IMG/VR virus record: IMGVR_UViG_3300035670_001220
Coordinates: 1-24,136 of that record
Length of the DNA: 24,136 bases
Origin: a virus
Direction: 5' to 3' (one strand)
Position numbers and translations under genes: made by a program. Below the pieces are notes generated by a model that worked only from the letters and a program-made list of their open reading frames with translations, made no database searches and was not told the DNA's origin. Position 1 is the first letter of the stretch. Each line of letters begins with the position of its first letter. Of the stretch, positions 5,236 through 12,692 are shown in pieces.

Positions 5236-7659
5236 ATGCCAAAACTGCGTATATTCGCAGCAATATTCGAACTTTATAGCAAATTACTTTTTATAACAGG
5301 GGTAGGTATTATTTACCTTCTTCTATCGGTGACTCCTGCTTACGCCGAAGAAACCAGCCCTTCTGAAGGGGAACCGTCAACAACCACAGAACAGCAAGCC
5401 CCAACGCCCACAGAAAGTCCAGAGCCATCTACTGAGCCTTCGCAATCCAATAGCCCAGAGCCCACACCAGAACCAACGACAGAGCCGAGCACAGAACCAA
5501 CACCATCACCTACTCCTTCCACAGAGTCTTCGAGCGAAGCGACTCCAACTCCGACTCCAAGTACTGAACCCGCTCCTTCAACTTCGGACCCTCAATCCTC
5601 CAATACGACATATTCCACTGAGGCGCCTCAAGACCAGACGGATGCGACTGAACCAACTTCTGATTCATCCGCTCCAAATCCGACTCCTGAGCCTGAACCT
5701 TCGCCTGCAACCACTGAACCTTCTCCTGCTCCTTCCGATACAAATCTTCAAACAGAAGAACCCGCTCCATCCCAGCCGACTGAAGAAAGTCAATCTGACG
5801 CTTTAACGGCTCCCGAGTCTGAATCCACCCAACAATCCACCCAGTCGCAAGACAGTACAGAGTCCACAGAGCCCCCTGCCACGTCTGAAGAAAATCCATT
5901 AGTTACCTCCGAACCAGAGCCAGTAGTAACAGAAACTATTACTAACGGTGGGGACGACACGTCATATCTAATTCCTTTGGAGACATCAGTTGTCTTTAAC
6001 GGGGTTACATACGAGCAAATATATGCTACAACCAATTCTGTTATCACCTTTGGTCAAGCCGATGGAACTTATTGGGATTATCCAATGACTCCGTCGCTCT
6101 CAATTGAGTCTCGTGACTGGTGGGCATTGCCTTCTCACAACCCTGATATGCACTTCATCATCCGCACATCAGAAGGTGGCTTCCAAGTAGATGGCGCCTA
6201 TTTGCCTTTTGGAACAACGACTGGAGAGGTAACCAACATTGTTATTACCGCTCAGATTCAAACTGACGGAACTGTTTCTTATACCTATACGGTAGATGGT
6301 CCGCTATATGGTGGCGAGCGCACTGGCGCCAGATTACAAGATGGAACTGTTGTTACTTTAGAAGAGGCTGGTGTTACTCAAGTTGCTGAGCCTGTTGAAT
6401 TGGCTCCGACTCCTGTCGAGCCAGAACCTGAGCCCACTCCGACTCCCACGCCCACACCAGAACCCACACCAGAGCCAACCCCAGAACCAGAGCCAGAACC
6501 AACCCCAGAACCATCCCCAGAACCAACTCCGACACCTGAGCCTACTCCTGTTCCTGAGCCTCAGCCTGAGCCAACTTCTCCATCAGAGCCACCTTCTGAG
6601 GGTCCTGAAGCAACTCCTGTAGAGCCTGTTCAACCTCCGGTCGAACCTTCTCCTGAGCCAGAGCCCACTCCAAATCCGCAGCCTCAACCTGAGCCAAATC
6701 CAAATCCCGAAGTGACACCCGAACCAACCCCGCAACCACAACCGCAGCCCGAGCCCGAGCCAACTCCTCAGCCCGAGTCAACACCTGAGGCTCAACCTTC
6801 TGAAAGCCAAGGGGATACTTCCCCGACAAATCCCACACCTGAACCTGAACCATCTAATCCACTTCCCGAGCCAACTCCGGAACCGTCTCCAGAGCAACCT
6901 GAAGCTCCTTCTGAAAACGAAGAAGCCACTCAGGAACCTGACCCTGAGTCAGAATCGAATCCTGACGAGCCAGTTCAAGATGATACTGAGCCTCCTTCAG
7001 ATGACGCCACCCCTGATGATGATGGTAGTGATACTTCGACTGAGCCAACTGAGACTGATTCATCTACTGAGCCTTCCATAGAAGAACCGCAGACACCCAC
7101 AGAAGAACCAGTAGATACGGAAGAGCCTTCATCGGAACCCGAATCACCGCAGGAGCCGTCGGAGGAAGAGACCGTAGTTGAGGAACCAGAACCACAGCAG
7201 CCGTCACAAGAGATAGAGCAAGAAAATCAGTCCACAGAATCATCCTCGAATAGTACACCTAAAGAAGAGGCTGTAAGCACGTTATTAGAAGAAGCTGATG
7301 GGGAGGCAGTAAGCGTTGACGCAATATTAGATGCAGGTTTAACCCTAGAAGACCTACCACCAGAAACGCCTATTGAGGTTCGCACAGATGAAGAAGGAAA
7401 CGCTGTTATTATTACAGCAGAGGTTGCTGCAGCTCTATTGCTGCTAGAAAACCCAGCTGAACTACTAAGCGAGATATTTTCTGACCCAGGGCAAGTTGTA
7501 CTAGCTCTAGCAAGCATCGGCGCCGATATGTCGCCAGCTGAACGTGAAGAATCCCAAAAAACTATTGTTGCTGCCGTGATTGTAGGGCAGATAGCAGCTG
7601 GTGCCGCCGTAGCCGCAGCGTCCTCAGCTACTCAGTCGGCTAGTAGGAGACCAAGGTGA
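5236..7659 (+). CDS. Large Pro/Glu/Thr/Ser-rich surface-type protein, 807 aa
   Basis: The N-terminus has a hydrophobic stretch (about 16-33) and a signal-peptidase-like AYA-EE site near residue 37. Residues about 38-230 are Ser/Thr/Pro/Glu-rich. About 235-380 is the only folded-looking segment in the first half ([20 protein letters not shown], a beta-rich domain). A long PEPTPEP-type stalk follows to about 670. The C-terminal 130 residues are acidic and helical, with a hydrophobic segment ([20 protein letters not shown], about 776-795) and a basic ASRRPR tail. This architecture suggests an exported, membrane-anchored stalk displayed on the cell, or a virion appendage. No ribosome binding site is visible. 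Stalk codons are varied, so protein sequence rather than DNA repeat is conserved. Confidence 0.8.
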   Translation: MPKLRIFAAIFELYSKLLFITGVGIIYLLLSVTPAYAEETSPSEGEPSTTTEQQAPTPTESPEPSTEPSQSNSPEPTPEPTTEPSTEPTPSPTPSTESSSEATPTPTPSTEPAPSTSDPQSSNTTYSTEAPQDQTDATEPTSDSSAPNPTPEPEPSPATTEPSPAPSDTNLQTEEPAPSQPTEESQSDALTAPESESTQQSTQSQDSTESTEPPATSEENPLVTSEPEPVVTETITNGGDDTSYLIPLETSVVFNGVTYEQIYATTNSVITFGQADGTYWDYPMTPSLSIESRDWWALPSHNPDMHFIIRTSEGGFQVDGAYLPFGTTTGEVTNIVITAQIQTDGTVSYTYTVDGPLYGGERTGARLQDGTVVTLEEAGVTQVAEPVELAPTPVEPEPEPTPTPTPTPEPTPEPTPEPEPEPTPEPSPEPTPTPEPTPVPEPQPEPTSPSEPPSEGPEATPVEPVQPPVEPSPEPEPTPNPQPQPEPNPNPEVTPEPTPQPQPQPEPEPTPQPESTPEAQPSESQGDTSPTNPTPEPEPSNPLPEPTPEPSPEQPEAPSENEEATQEPDPESESNPDEPVQDDTEPPSDDATPDDDGSDTSTEPTETDSSTEPSIEEPQTPTEEPVDTEEPSSEPESPQEPSEEETVVEEPEPQQPSQEIEQENQSTESSSNSTPKEEAVSTLLEEADGEAVSVDAILDAGLTLEDLPPETPIEVRTDEEGNAVIITAEVAAALLLLENPAELLSEIFSDPGQVVLALASIGADMSPAEREESQKTIVAAVIVGQIAAGAAVAAASSATQSASRRPR

Positions 7660-7823
7660 AGATACTCAAGGACATGATTGAGCAGCTATGGACTCTTCTA
7701 GGCATGTTCGTTGCCTGGATTGTTCTAGATGGAAGCGCTAAGACAGTTGTCGGTTGGGCGATTGTTGCCACGACCGTTGCCTGGGCGGTGACCTACCCAC
7801 TACGCACTAAGGATGAGGAATGA
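7656..7823 (+). CDS. Two-TM small membrane protein, holin candidate, 55 aa
   Basis: A GTG start at 7656 overlaps the previous TGA (GTGA). The product ([20 protein letters not shown]...) has two hydrophobic segments (about 11-24 and 30-46) joined by a short DGSAK turn, and a charged RTKDEE tail. Size, topology and position two genes before a CHAP endolysin suit a holin or holin partner. Its TGA overlaps the next ATG. No family profile is recognised, so function is inferred from topology and context. Confidence 0.6.
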   Translation: MKILKDMIEQLWTLLGMFVAWIVLDGSAKTVVGWAIVATTVAWAVTYPLRTKDEE

Positions 7824-8035
7824 AGAAGCTATTACTAGTCGGTTTACTACTTTTAACTGGTTGTGGATATGATGGAACTTACCGCTACCCCTGCCAAGAC
7901 CCTGCAAATTGGGAAAAAGAGGAATGCAAACCTCCAGTATGTACTGTAAATGGCGCCTGTCCAGAAGATTTAGTTGGTAGCATAGTTACCGACGGACAGA
8001 CCGTTATTACAGATACTGGAGAACTAGATGAGTAA
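7820..8035 (+). CDS. Small lipoprotein, 71 aa
   Basis: A classic lipoprotein signal opens the protein: [19 protein letters not shown], with lipobox LTGC at 12-15. The mature part (YRYPCQDPANWEKEECKPPV, then CTVNGACPEDLVG) contains cysteines likely to form disulfides outside the membrane. I recall close relatives in aquatic phages next to lysis genes. It could assist lysis or act at the surface, for example in superinfection exclusion; neither is shown. ATGA-coupled to the gene before; overlaps the next start by 8 bases. Confidence 0.75.
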   Translation: MKKLLLVGLLLLTGCGYDGTYRYPCQDPANWEKEECKPPVCTVNGACPEDLVGSIVTDGQTVITDTGELDE

Positions 8036-8402
8036 GCCTCGTTATACCGCGGCTGATTTGGACGCGAGATTAAAGTTTATCCTTGGAATCGTCCTTGGCC
8101 TTATTTTGTTATTTACAGCGGTAGGTATTCTCTACGCTCTTATATTCGTAACCCAGCCAGTTAACGCACAGTCTGAGAACGACAAGATGTTTTTCAATGT
8201 GCTGGGTAGCATCGCAACTTTTATCACAGGAACCCTTGCTGGTATCTTGATTGGAAGTAAGGGCGGAAACGAATCCGCTCCAATAGATTTTGGTTCATCT
8301 GAAGAAACTCCAGCTCCTGTAGCTGAAGAGCCTGTTGCTGGTAAAGACAACGCTCAAATGCCAGATGAGCAACCAATTGATGAGGATTGGGATAAAGACT
8401 AA
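8028..8402 (+). CDS. Two-TM membrane protein, holin-like, 124 aa
   Basis: Hydrophobic segments lie at about 17-41 (FILGIVLGLILLFTAVGILY...) and 56-75 (LGSIATFITGTLAGILIG), separated by a short polar loop with PVNAQSENDKMFF. The C-terminal 50 residues are acidic and disordered. It sits directly before the CHAP endolysin and overlaps it by one base (TAATG). Topology and order suit a class II-type holin or a lysis accessory, but a competing holin candidate exists at 16408. No catalytic motif. Confidence 0.65.
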   Translation: MSKPRYTAADLDARLKFILGIVLGLILLFTAVGILYALIFVTQPVNAQSENDKMFFNVLGSIATFITGTLAGILIGSKGGNESAPIDFGSSEETPAPVAEEPVAGKDNAQMPDEQPIDEDWDKD

Positions 8403-8971
8403 TGGCAGAACAAGGAACAGTAGCTAAACTTATCGAGATTGCTAAGGCTGAGATAGGAACTATTGAAGGCCCTCGTGATAACGAGACTAAGTACGGTAAG
8501 TGGTCTGGAGCTAATTTCCAACCCTGGTGTGGCTCATTTGTAAACTGGTGCGCTGACCAAGCTGGTGTAAAGATTCCAAACACTGTATACACCCCTAATG
8601 GCGCAGCATCATTCAAAAAAGCAAATCGCTGGTATGACGCACAAATCTGTGACCCAGAGCCTGGCGATATTGCATACTTTGATTTTCCAGGCGATGGTGT
8701 AGACCGCATCAGCCACGTTGGAATTGTTGTTAAAGACAACGAAGATGGAACTGTATGGTGCATTGAAGGTAATACCACTAATCGCAAAGGTGGTAGCCAA
8801 CGCAACGGCGGTGAGGTATGCCGCCAACTTCGAGCATATAAGAAAAACAAAAAAGGCGTTGTTGTCTCAATCGTAGGCTTTGGTCGCCCTAAGTTTAAAG
8901 GAGCAGCAGCTTCTACTCCCGCAGCGCCTGTAGAGACTTGCAATTGCTGCGGTCAACCTATCAAGAAGTAG
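8402..8971 (+). CDS. CHAP-domain endolysin (cysteine peptidase/amidase)
   Basis: Residues about 5-130 match a CHAP domain: catalytic Cys43 in PWCGSFVNWC, His105 in ISHVGIV, and an acidic/amide partner in the IEGNTT strand (Glu122 or Asn124). CHAP enzymes cut peptide bonds in the peptidoglycan stem or cross-bridge. A basic region follows (about 146-170), then an Ala/Pro linker and CNCCGQPIKK, a possible small metal site or wall-binding tail. There is no signal peptide, so export would rely on a holin, consistent with the membrane genes before it. A 189-residue length is normal for a compact endolysin. Confidence 0.9.
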   Translation: MAEQGTVAKLIEIAKAEIGTIEGPRDNETKYGKWSGANFQPWCGSFVNWCADQAGVKIPNTVYTPNGAASFKKANRWYDAQICDPEPGDIAYFDFPGDGVDRISHVGIVVKDNEDGTVWCIEGNTTNRKGGSQRNGGEVCRQLRAYKKNKKGVVVSIVGFGRPKFKGAAASTPAAPVETCNCCGQPIKK

Positions 8972-9013
8972 GTTTACACAGTTATACCTACGGAAAGGGC
9001 ATAAAATTTAATT

Positions 9014-9667
9014 ATGGCCACGTTCCCAAGTAGTAAGCCCACAACTGACGTTGAAGGCTCAGCAGCTGATACCTACGCAAAACGAGGCGGCAGTAATGCA
9101 GCTGTAAATAAGTTTTGGAATACCTTTGCCGGAACTATGTTCTTTGGCGGCGGAGAGAAGAGCTCCTCTAAGTCTTCAGCTTCTGCTTCTGCTACATCTG
9201 GTGGGGGACGGTCCGCTGAGTTCTATCACAATCAAGATGTTATGAAAGAACGCGATTGGACTAGAGAACAAAAAGGAAAAGACCGAGATGTCGGTCGAGC
9301 TGGCCGTCATCTTAAAAACGTAACTTCGAACACCTCTGATGGAAGAACTTGGAAGTCTGTTAGCGCAGATGGAAAAGGTGGGTTTAAGTACGATTGGGAA
9401 AACGCACCAGCAAAGCCTACAGAGAATCCTCAATCTAAAGGTCAGCAGTTCGCTCCAGCTGGAGGTAAGAAGTCCTCTGGACGTAAGAGCGGTAGAGCTC
9501 CTTCTATGAAAGATATTGATACTGGAATTAAAGCTGGAAACATAACTGAAGAAGAAGCTTGGGAGTTAAGCCCTAAGTGGGCACAAAAGAAGGGCCGTAA
9601 GAACATGAACTTCACAGGTGAAGCGGCTCCTATCTGGAGTAAAGGCCGTGGAAAGAAGAAAAAGTAG
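9014..9667 (+). CDS. Basic Ser/Gly/Lys-rich hypothetical protein, 217 aa
   Basis: The N-terminus (MATFPSSKPTTDVEGSAADT) leads into a Ser-rich linker (49-65), a charged middle part, and a lysine-rich C-terminus ending KGRGKKKK. Residues 164-187 (MKDIDTGIKAGNITEEEAWE...) share a motif with the protein at 2297, and KGQQF at 142-146 is shared with the one at 2677. A GGAAAGGG lies 15 bases before the ATG, a long spacing. Probably a virion or DNA-associated protein by charge; no family is recognised. Confidence 0.65.
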   Translation: MATFPSSKPTTDVEGSAADTYAKRGGSNAAVNKFWNTFAGTMFFGGGEKSSSKSSASASATSGGGRSAEFYHNQDVMKERDWTREQKGKDRDVGRAGRHLKNVTSNTSDGRTWKSVSADGKGGFKYDWENAPAKPTENPQSKGQQFAPAGGKKSSGRKSGRAPSMKDIDTGIKAGNITEEEAWELSPKWAQKKGRKNMNFTGEAAPIWSKGRGKKKK

Positions 9668-9696
9668 TTCTTCTGGAGCAAGAAGGATAAATTTAC

Positions 9697-9906
9697 ATGC
9701 CGAAACGTTTGGCGATAAGCGTACGAAGAGACTCCGCTCTCGCTCAGCAAACCGGCGCAATCACATCGAACGACAGCTACGAGAAGGCGGAGTATCACGC
9801 AAGCCGCTCAAGGGAATTTAGAGACGCACTTACCAAAGCTGGTTGGATGCCATCTAAGCCAGGTCTGCCGACTCATACTTTGCAGTGGAGTAGGTGGAGT
9901 CCGTGA
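9697..9906 (+). CDS. Small hypothetical protein, 69 aa
   Basis: AGAAGGA precedes the ATG at a normal distance. The product begins MPKRLAISVRRDSALAQQTG, has a helical middle (SYEKAEYHASRSREFRDALT) and ends with a short Trp-containing tail (LQWSRWSP). The TGA overlaps the next GTG (GTGA). No family is recognised. Confidence 0.6.
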   Translation: MPKRLAISVRRDSALAQQTGAITSNDSYEKAEYHASRSREFRDALTKAGWMPSKPGLPTHTLQWSRWSP

Positions 9907-10058
9907 AGAGAAAACAAGAATTTAAAGCTGCCCAACCCAAACAATTGCGTATATCTGATTCCAGATTTGGTCTAAGAAGAGTATTCGTTAACCCACAAGA
10001 ACGGCCCAGCATAGGTCAATATATGAACCCAGGCCGAGCTTGGCATGGTACACGCTAG
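9903..10058 (+). CDS. Small basic hypothetical protein, 51 aa
   Basis: A GTG start in a GTGA overlap opens a 51-codon frame (MKRKQEFKAAQPKQLRISDS) ending in TAG at 10056-10058. The peptide is Arg/Lys-rich and Gly/Pro-punctuated (RFGLRRVFVNPQERPSIGQY). The coupling pattern matches the rest of the operon, which is the main support. Function unknown. Confidence 0.55.
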   Translation: MKRKQEFKAAQPKQLRISDSRFGLRRVFVNPQERPSIGQYMNPGRAWHGTR

Positions 10059-10118
10059 GTTTACCAACAAATATAAGAGCTTTTCCTATACTGTGGGATA
10101 GTTCCAGAAAGGATTATT

Positions 10119-10454
10119 GTGGCAACCTTTACAGCTAAAAGATTGTCTGGGCCCGTAGCCTTGAGCACTTCTGAGGTAAGCCAGTTTACTGTTGCGTCTG
10201 GTCGCTCAGTGGTTGTTAAACAATTTGTTTTTACTAACCACACCGCTGCTTCAGCTACAGTTACTGCAAATTTAGTGCCAGCTGCAGGTTCTGCCAGTGC
10301 TGGTAATAGAATAATTGGCGGCCTAGTTATCGGTGCCAACTCAACAATTATTGTTGCTGTTGATTTACCTATGGCTGTTTCTGAATCAATAGTCGCCGTA
10401 GCTTCAGCTTCTTCTACTATTAACTTAACTATAACGGGAGTCGAGATAGTCTAA
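10119..10454 (+). CDS. Beta-sandwich-type phage structural protein, 111 aa
   Basis: GTG start 7 bases after AAAGGA. The sequence MATFTAKRLSGPVALSTSEV followed by alternating Val/Thr/Ala strands and GNRIIGGLVIGANSTIIVAV is typical of small Ig-like or jelly-roll virion proteins. I recall a family of about this length in phage tail or decoration regions with the same RLSGPVALST opening. No Cys, few charges. TAATG-coupled to the next gene. Confidence 0.65.
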   Translation: MATFTAKRLSGPVALSTSEVSQFTVASGRSVVVKQFVFTNHTAASATVTANLVPAAGSASAGNRIIGGLVIGANSTIIVAVDLPMAVSESIVAVASASSTINLTITGVEIV

Positions 10455-10600
10455 TGCCACGTCCTGGAGATTTTACTGTTTACGGGCCAACCGTTATCAC
10501 AAACAATGATGATGGAGACCGCAATATCTTTGTTTCTACCGGTGACCCAGTATCTTCAGCAGGTCAGAACGGCGATATCTGGCTTAAGTACACTGTGTAG
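10454..10600 (+). CDS. Small virion-type protein, 48 aa
   Basis: Starts within TAATG and runs 48 codons (MPRPGDFTVYGPTVITNNDD) to TAG at 10598-10600. It ends SSAGQNGDIWLKYTV; a GDIW(L/V)xY segment is common near the N-termini of tail fibre and appendage proteins, where it contributes an exposed strand. This may be a separate small attachment module for the large protein that follows 6 bases later. Function inferred only. Confidence 0.55.
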   Translation: MPRPGDFTVYGPTVITNNDDGDRNIFVSTGDPVSSAGQNGDIWLKYTV

Positions 10601-10606
10601 GTTCTC

Positions 10607-12184
10607 ATGGCCCATGGGTACATAAAGCAGGGTAATAGCTGGAAACAAATAGATTCTTATTATGTAAACGTTGATGGAACCTGGAAACAGGTTAACGCTG
10701 TATATGTAAAAATTAATGGCTCTTGGGAAATAACTTATCCCGAGCCAGTTCTTCCTCCTCCCCCACCACCACCGCCTCCTACGCCTCCTCCACCACCACC
10801 GCCTCCATCTCCAGGTGGTCCGCCACCTCCACCCCCACCCCCACCTGTAGCCTGCTGCCAAAATACTGGAGAAACTGTTTGTATTGGCGGTTTTATATAT
10901 AACCTACGAACTGACCCTTGTACAGGCTCAGATTGCACAGCTACTCCTACAGGAAATACCTGCGGCCCTACCTGCAGTGAGGTAACAACTAGCGGTCTTT
11001 GCTATTGTTCAAGCGCAGATGTAGCAAATCCATGCAGCCCTTGTTACAACACTTCAACTAGCAACGTTTATGCTTGCAGTAATTATGTGACTGGCGGAGT
11101 TTATTGCGGCACTTTTTATGGTTGTTTTGCAGACCAAGAATCTGAGTATTATCCAGACTACTGCTTTGGAAATGATGAGACTGGCTACGGAAGAGCAACT
11201 ACATGTGTGTATGAAAACTCAAATTGCAACAGCATCTCTGTTATATGTGATTCCGCTACGCCGCCTCCTCCACCGCCACCTCCAGCACCAACATTCTGCT
11301 CTACTTGTACAGCAACTTGCTTAAGCCTTAGCCAAGCTAATGCTGGCTGGTGTGAAGCGAACTATGGAATCTATTATTTTTGGCAAGAAATTAGTAATAA
11401 CGGTACAGATTCATGCGGTAACTGCATTCAAGATATACCGCCACCTCCGCCACCTCCGCCACCACCTCCACCTCCACCGCCACCAGCGGGAGCATGTTCA
11501 ACTTGTGCGTCACCTAACTTTTTCGTAGGAAACAGCCAAGCTAATACTGCTTTTTGTGTTGCTAACTATGACAGCTCTTATGTGTGGGTTTCCGTCTGCT
11601 CAAACGCAACTCAAACCTGTGGACGCTGTGTACAACAGGTATCCCCGCCTCCGCCACCACCGCCACCAGCGGCTCCGCCACCACCGCCACCACCACCTGC
11701 TAATCCTTGCAGCAACATAATTGACGAGGTCAGCGTAGGGGTTGTGTTTAGGTCTGAGTGCTGCGGTAACGCAGAACAAGTAGCTCTTTACGGAACTGGC
11801 TACGCTTTCTGCGGATATGCGTATTACTGCATCTCGTCATGCACTCCCCCTCCACCTCCACCACCTGCTACTCCACCACCGCCACCACCGCCACCAGCGG
11901 CTCCGCCTCCACCACCGCCACCAGCTAATCCCTGTGCCGGTGTTACATGCGGACCTTGCTATGGTTGCTACGTTGGATTCTGTGAATATGACGGAGTAAG
12001 TAATGGTTGTGCTCCAACACCACCGCCACCACCGCCACCAGCGGCTCCGCCACCACCGCCTCCACCAGCGGGTAACGTGTGCTCAGCATGCCCAGAGTAC
12101 GTTGCAACATCTGTAGCCTGTTCTAACTGTACAAGCTGTGTGAACTCTGGCGGATACTGGACAGGTTCAGGCTGCGTTTACTAA
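10607..12184 (+). CDS. Cysteine-rich modular protein with polyproline spacers, probable appendage
   Basis: Residues 1-43 hold three short WK(Q/E)-type repeats (SWKQIDSYYVNVDGTWKQVN and so on), as seen at the start of phage tail/appendage proteins. The remaining 480 residues alternate six long proline tracts (8-17 prolines) with cysteine-rich modules of 30-140 residues containing CSTC, CGxC and CxxC patterns. The modules resemble small disulfide-stabilised folds, so the mature protein likely works outside the cell or on the virion. No signal peptide is seen. The ATG at 10607 has only a weak AGG before it. Polyproline rods could act as rigid spacers. Confidence 0.7.
   Translation: MAHGYIKQGNSWKQIDSYYVNVDGTWKQVNAVYVKINGSWEITYPEPVLPPPPPPPPPTPPPPPPPPSPGGPPPPPPPPPVACCQNTGETVCIGGFIYNLRTDPCTGSDCTATPTGNTCGPTCSEVTTSGLCYCSSADVANPCSPCYNTSTSNVYACSNYVTGGVYCGTFYGCFADQESEYYPDYCFGNDETGYGRATTCVYENSNCNSISVICDSATPPPPPPPPAPTFCSTCTATCLSLSQANAGWCEANYGIYYFWQEISNNGTDSCGNCIQDIPPPPPPPPPPPPPPPPAGACSTCASPNFFVGNSQANTAFCVANYDSSYVWVSVCSNATQTCGRCVQQVSPPPPPPPPAAPPPPPPPPANPCSNIIDEVSVGVVFRSECCGNAEQVALYGTGYAFCGYAYYCISSCTPPPPPPPATPPPPPPPPAAPPPPPPPANPCAGVTCGPCYGCYVGFCEYDGVSNGCAPTPPPPPPPAAPPPPPPPAGNVCSACPEYVATSVACSNCTSCVNSGGYWTGSGCVY
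10750..12070 (+). repeat. Interspersed CCN polyproline coding tracts
   Basis: Six tracts of CCA/CCG/CCT/CCC codons lie at about 10747-10848, 11261-11289, 11440-11486, 11645-11700, 11845-11929 and 12018-12070. The last three share near-identical nucleotide stretches such as CCGCCACCAGCGGCTCCGCC, which points to recent duplication or recombination between tracts. The intervals between them are unrelated in DNA sequence. Confidence 0.65.
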
Positions 12185-12190
12185 ATTCCT

Positions 12191-12230
12191 AAGGTCGCTG
12201 GCTAACTATGATAAAGTTAGCCAGCGACTT
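12191..12230 (+). terminator. Perfect 14-bp hairpin after the polyproline gene
   Basis: GTCGCTGGCTAACT (12194-12207) pairs without mismatch with AGTTAGCCAGCGAC (12215-12228) around a 7-base loop (ATGATAA); an A-T and a G-T pair can extend it. Only TT follows, then AAGGAG, the ribosome binding site of the next gene. Its position after a gene and before a ribosome site repeats the arrangement at 4961-5005. Confidence 0.6.
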
Positions 12231-12240
12231 AAGGAGAAAT

Positions 12241-12438
12241 ATGGCTATTAAAACCTTTGCTGTGGTAATTGACGGCGATGTAGCTGGGACTATTGAGCTA
12301 GATGAGTCTCAAGATTCCCCTGTAGTTCCTCGTATGATTGCTGCATTTTCTTCAGACCCTAAAATAATCCCCGCTCCAAACGGAGTTAAATTTGGCTGGA
12401 CTTATGATGGGTCCACATTTATCCCACCAACTGAGTGA
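12241..12438 (+). CDS. Small tail-associated-type protein, 65 aa
   Basis: The ATG at 12241 follows AAGGAGAAAT and was preferred over an in-frame ATG at 12208, which lies in the hairpin loop. The product (MAIKTFAVVIDGDVAGTIEL) resembles short phage proteins that begin with a KTFAxVxDG strand and end with a GWTYDGSTF(I/T)PP motif, often encoded beside tail fibres. These are thought to be fibre-associated or fibre-assembly proteins; here the neighbour is the polyproline protein. Family membership is from memory. Confidence 0.65.
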   Translation: MAIKTFAVVIDGDVAGTIELDESQDSPVVPRMIAAFSSDPKIIPAPNGVKFGWTYDGSTFIPPTE

Positions 12439-12452
12439 GGTAGTATCCAGAC

Positions 12453-12692
12453 ATGAACGAGTGGCAAAAATGGAAAGAAAGAGCAAAGCTTTTTCAAGAA
12501 AGTGAAGCAAAACCTTGGCATGTTTTAGACAAGGATAAGCACACTGATGAGGAAGAAGCCGCTAAGCGTTTTGAGATATGCAAAGGCTGTGAGTTCTTAA
12601 CCAAAACCACAAATCAATGCCAGAAGTGTGGGTGCTTAATGCACCTTAAGACTAAGTTAAAGGCGGCCACGTGTCCGATAGGGAAGTGGTAA
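12453..12692 (+). CDS. Four-cysteine zinc protein (DUF6171-like), 79 aa
   Basis: A charged helical N-terminus (MNEWQKWKERAKLFQESEAK) is followed by a zinc knuckle pair: CKGC near 43-46 and CQKCGC near 56-61, then MHLKTKLKAATCPIGKW. The ending ATCPIGKW is one I recall from a small zinc-binding family in aquatic phages. It overlaps the next gene by 22 bases. Possible DNA or protein binding; role not known. Confidence 0.7.
   Translation: MNEWQKWKERAKLFQESEAKPWHVLDKDKHTDEEEAAKRFEICKGCEFLTKTTNQCQKCGCLMHLKTKLKAATCPIGKW

Noticed and set aside
5340-7258. Several long open frames on the minus strand inside the Pro/Glu/Thr-rich gene
   Set aside because: They are shadows of low-complexity CCN/GAR codon usage on the other strand, lack ribosome sites, and have biased composition (Val/Gly/Ser or Gln/Glu runs) that mirrors the real gene.
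10556-10938. Trp/Arg/Gly-rich minus-strand frames opposite the polyproline gene
   Set aside because: Poly-Gly or Arg/Trp runs are exactly what the reverse of CCN proline codons gives; no start signals.
11261-12070. Regularly spaced repeats that could suggest a CRISPR-like array
   Set aside because: The repeats are in-frame proline codons of varying length inside one coding sequence, with unequal spacers that also code for cysteine-rich modules; no array structure.
11480-12070. Multiple CCACCAGC strings, the complement of the E. coli Chi octamer
   Set aside because: They arise from repeated Pro-Pro-Ala codons, and this Chi sequence is not relevant to an actinobacterial host's recombination enzymes.
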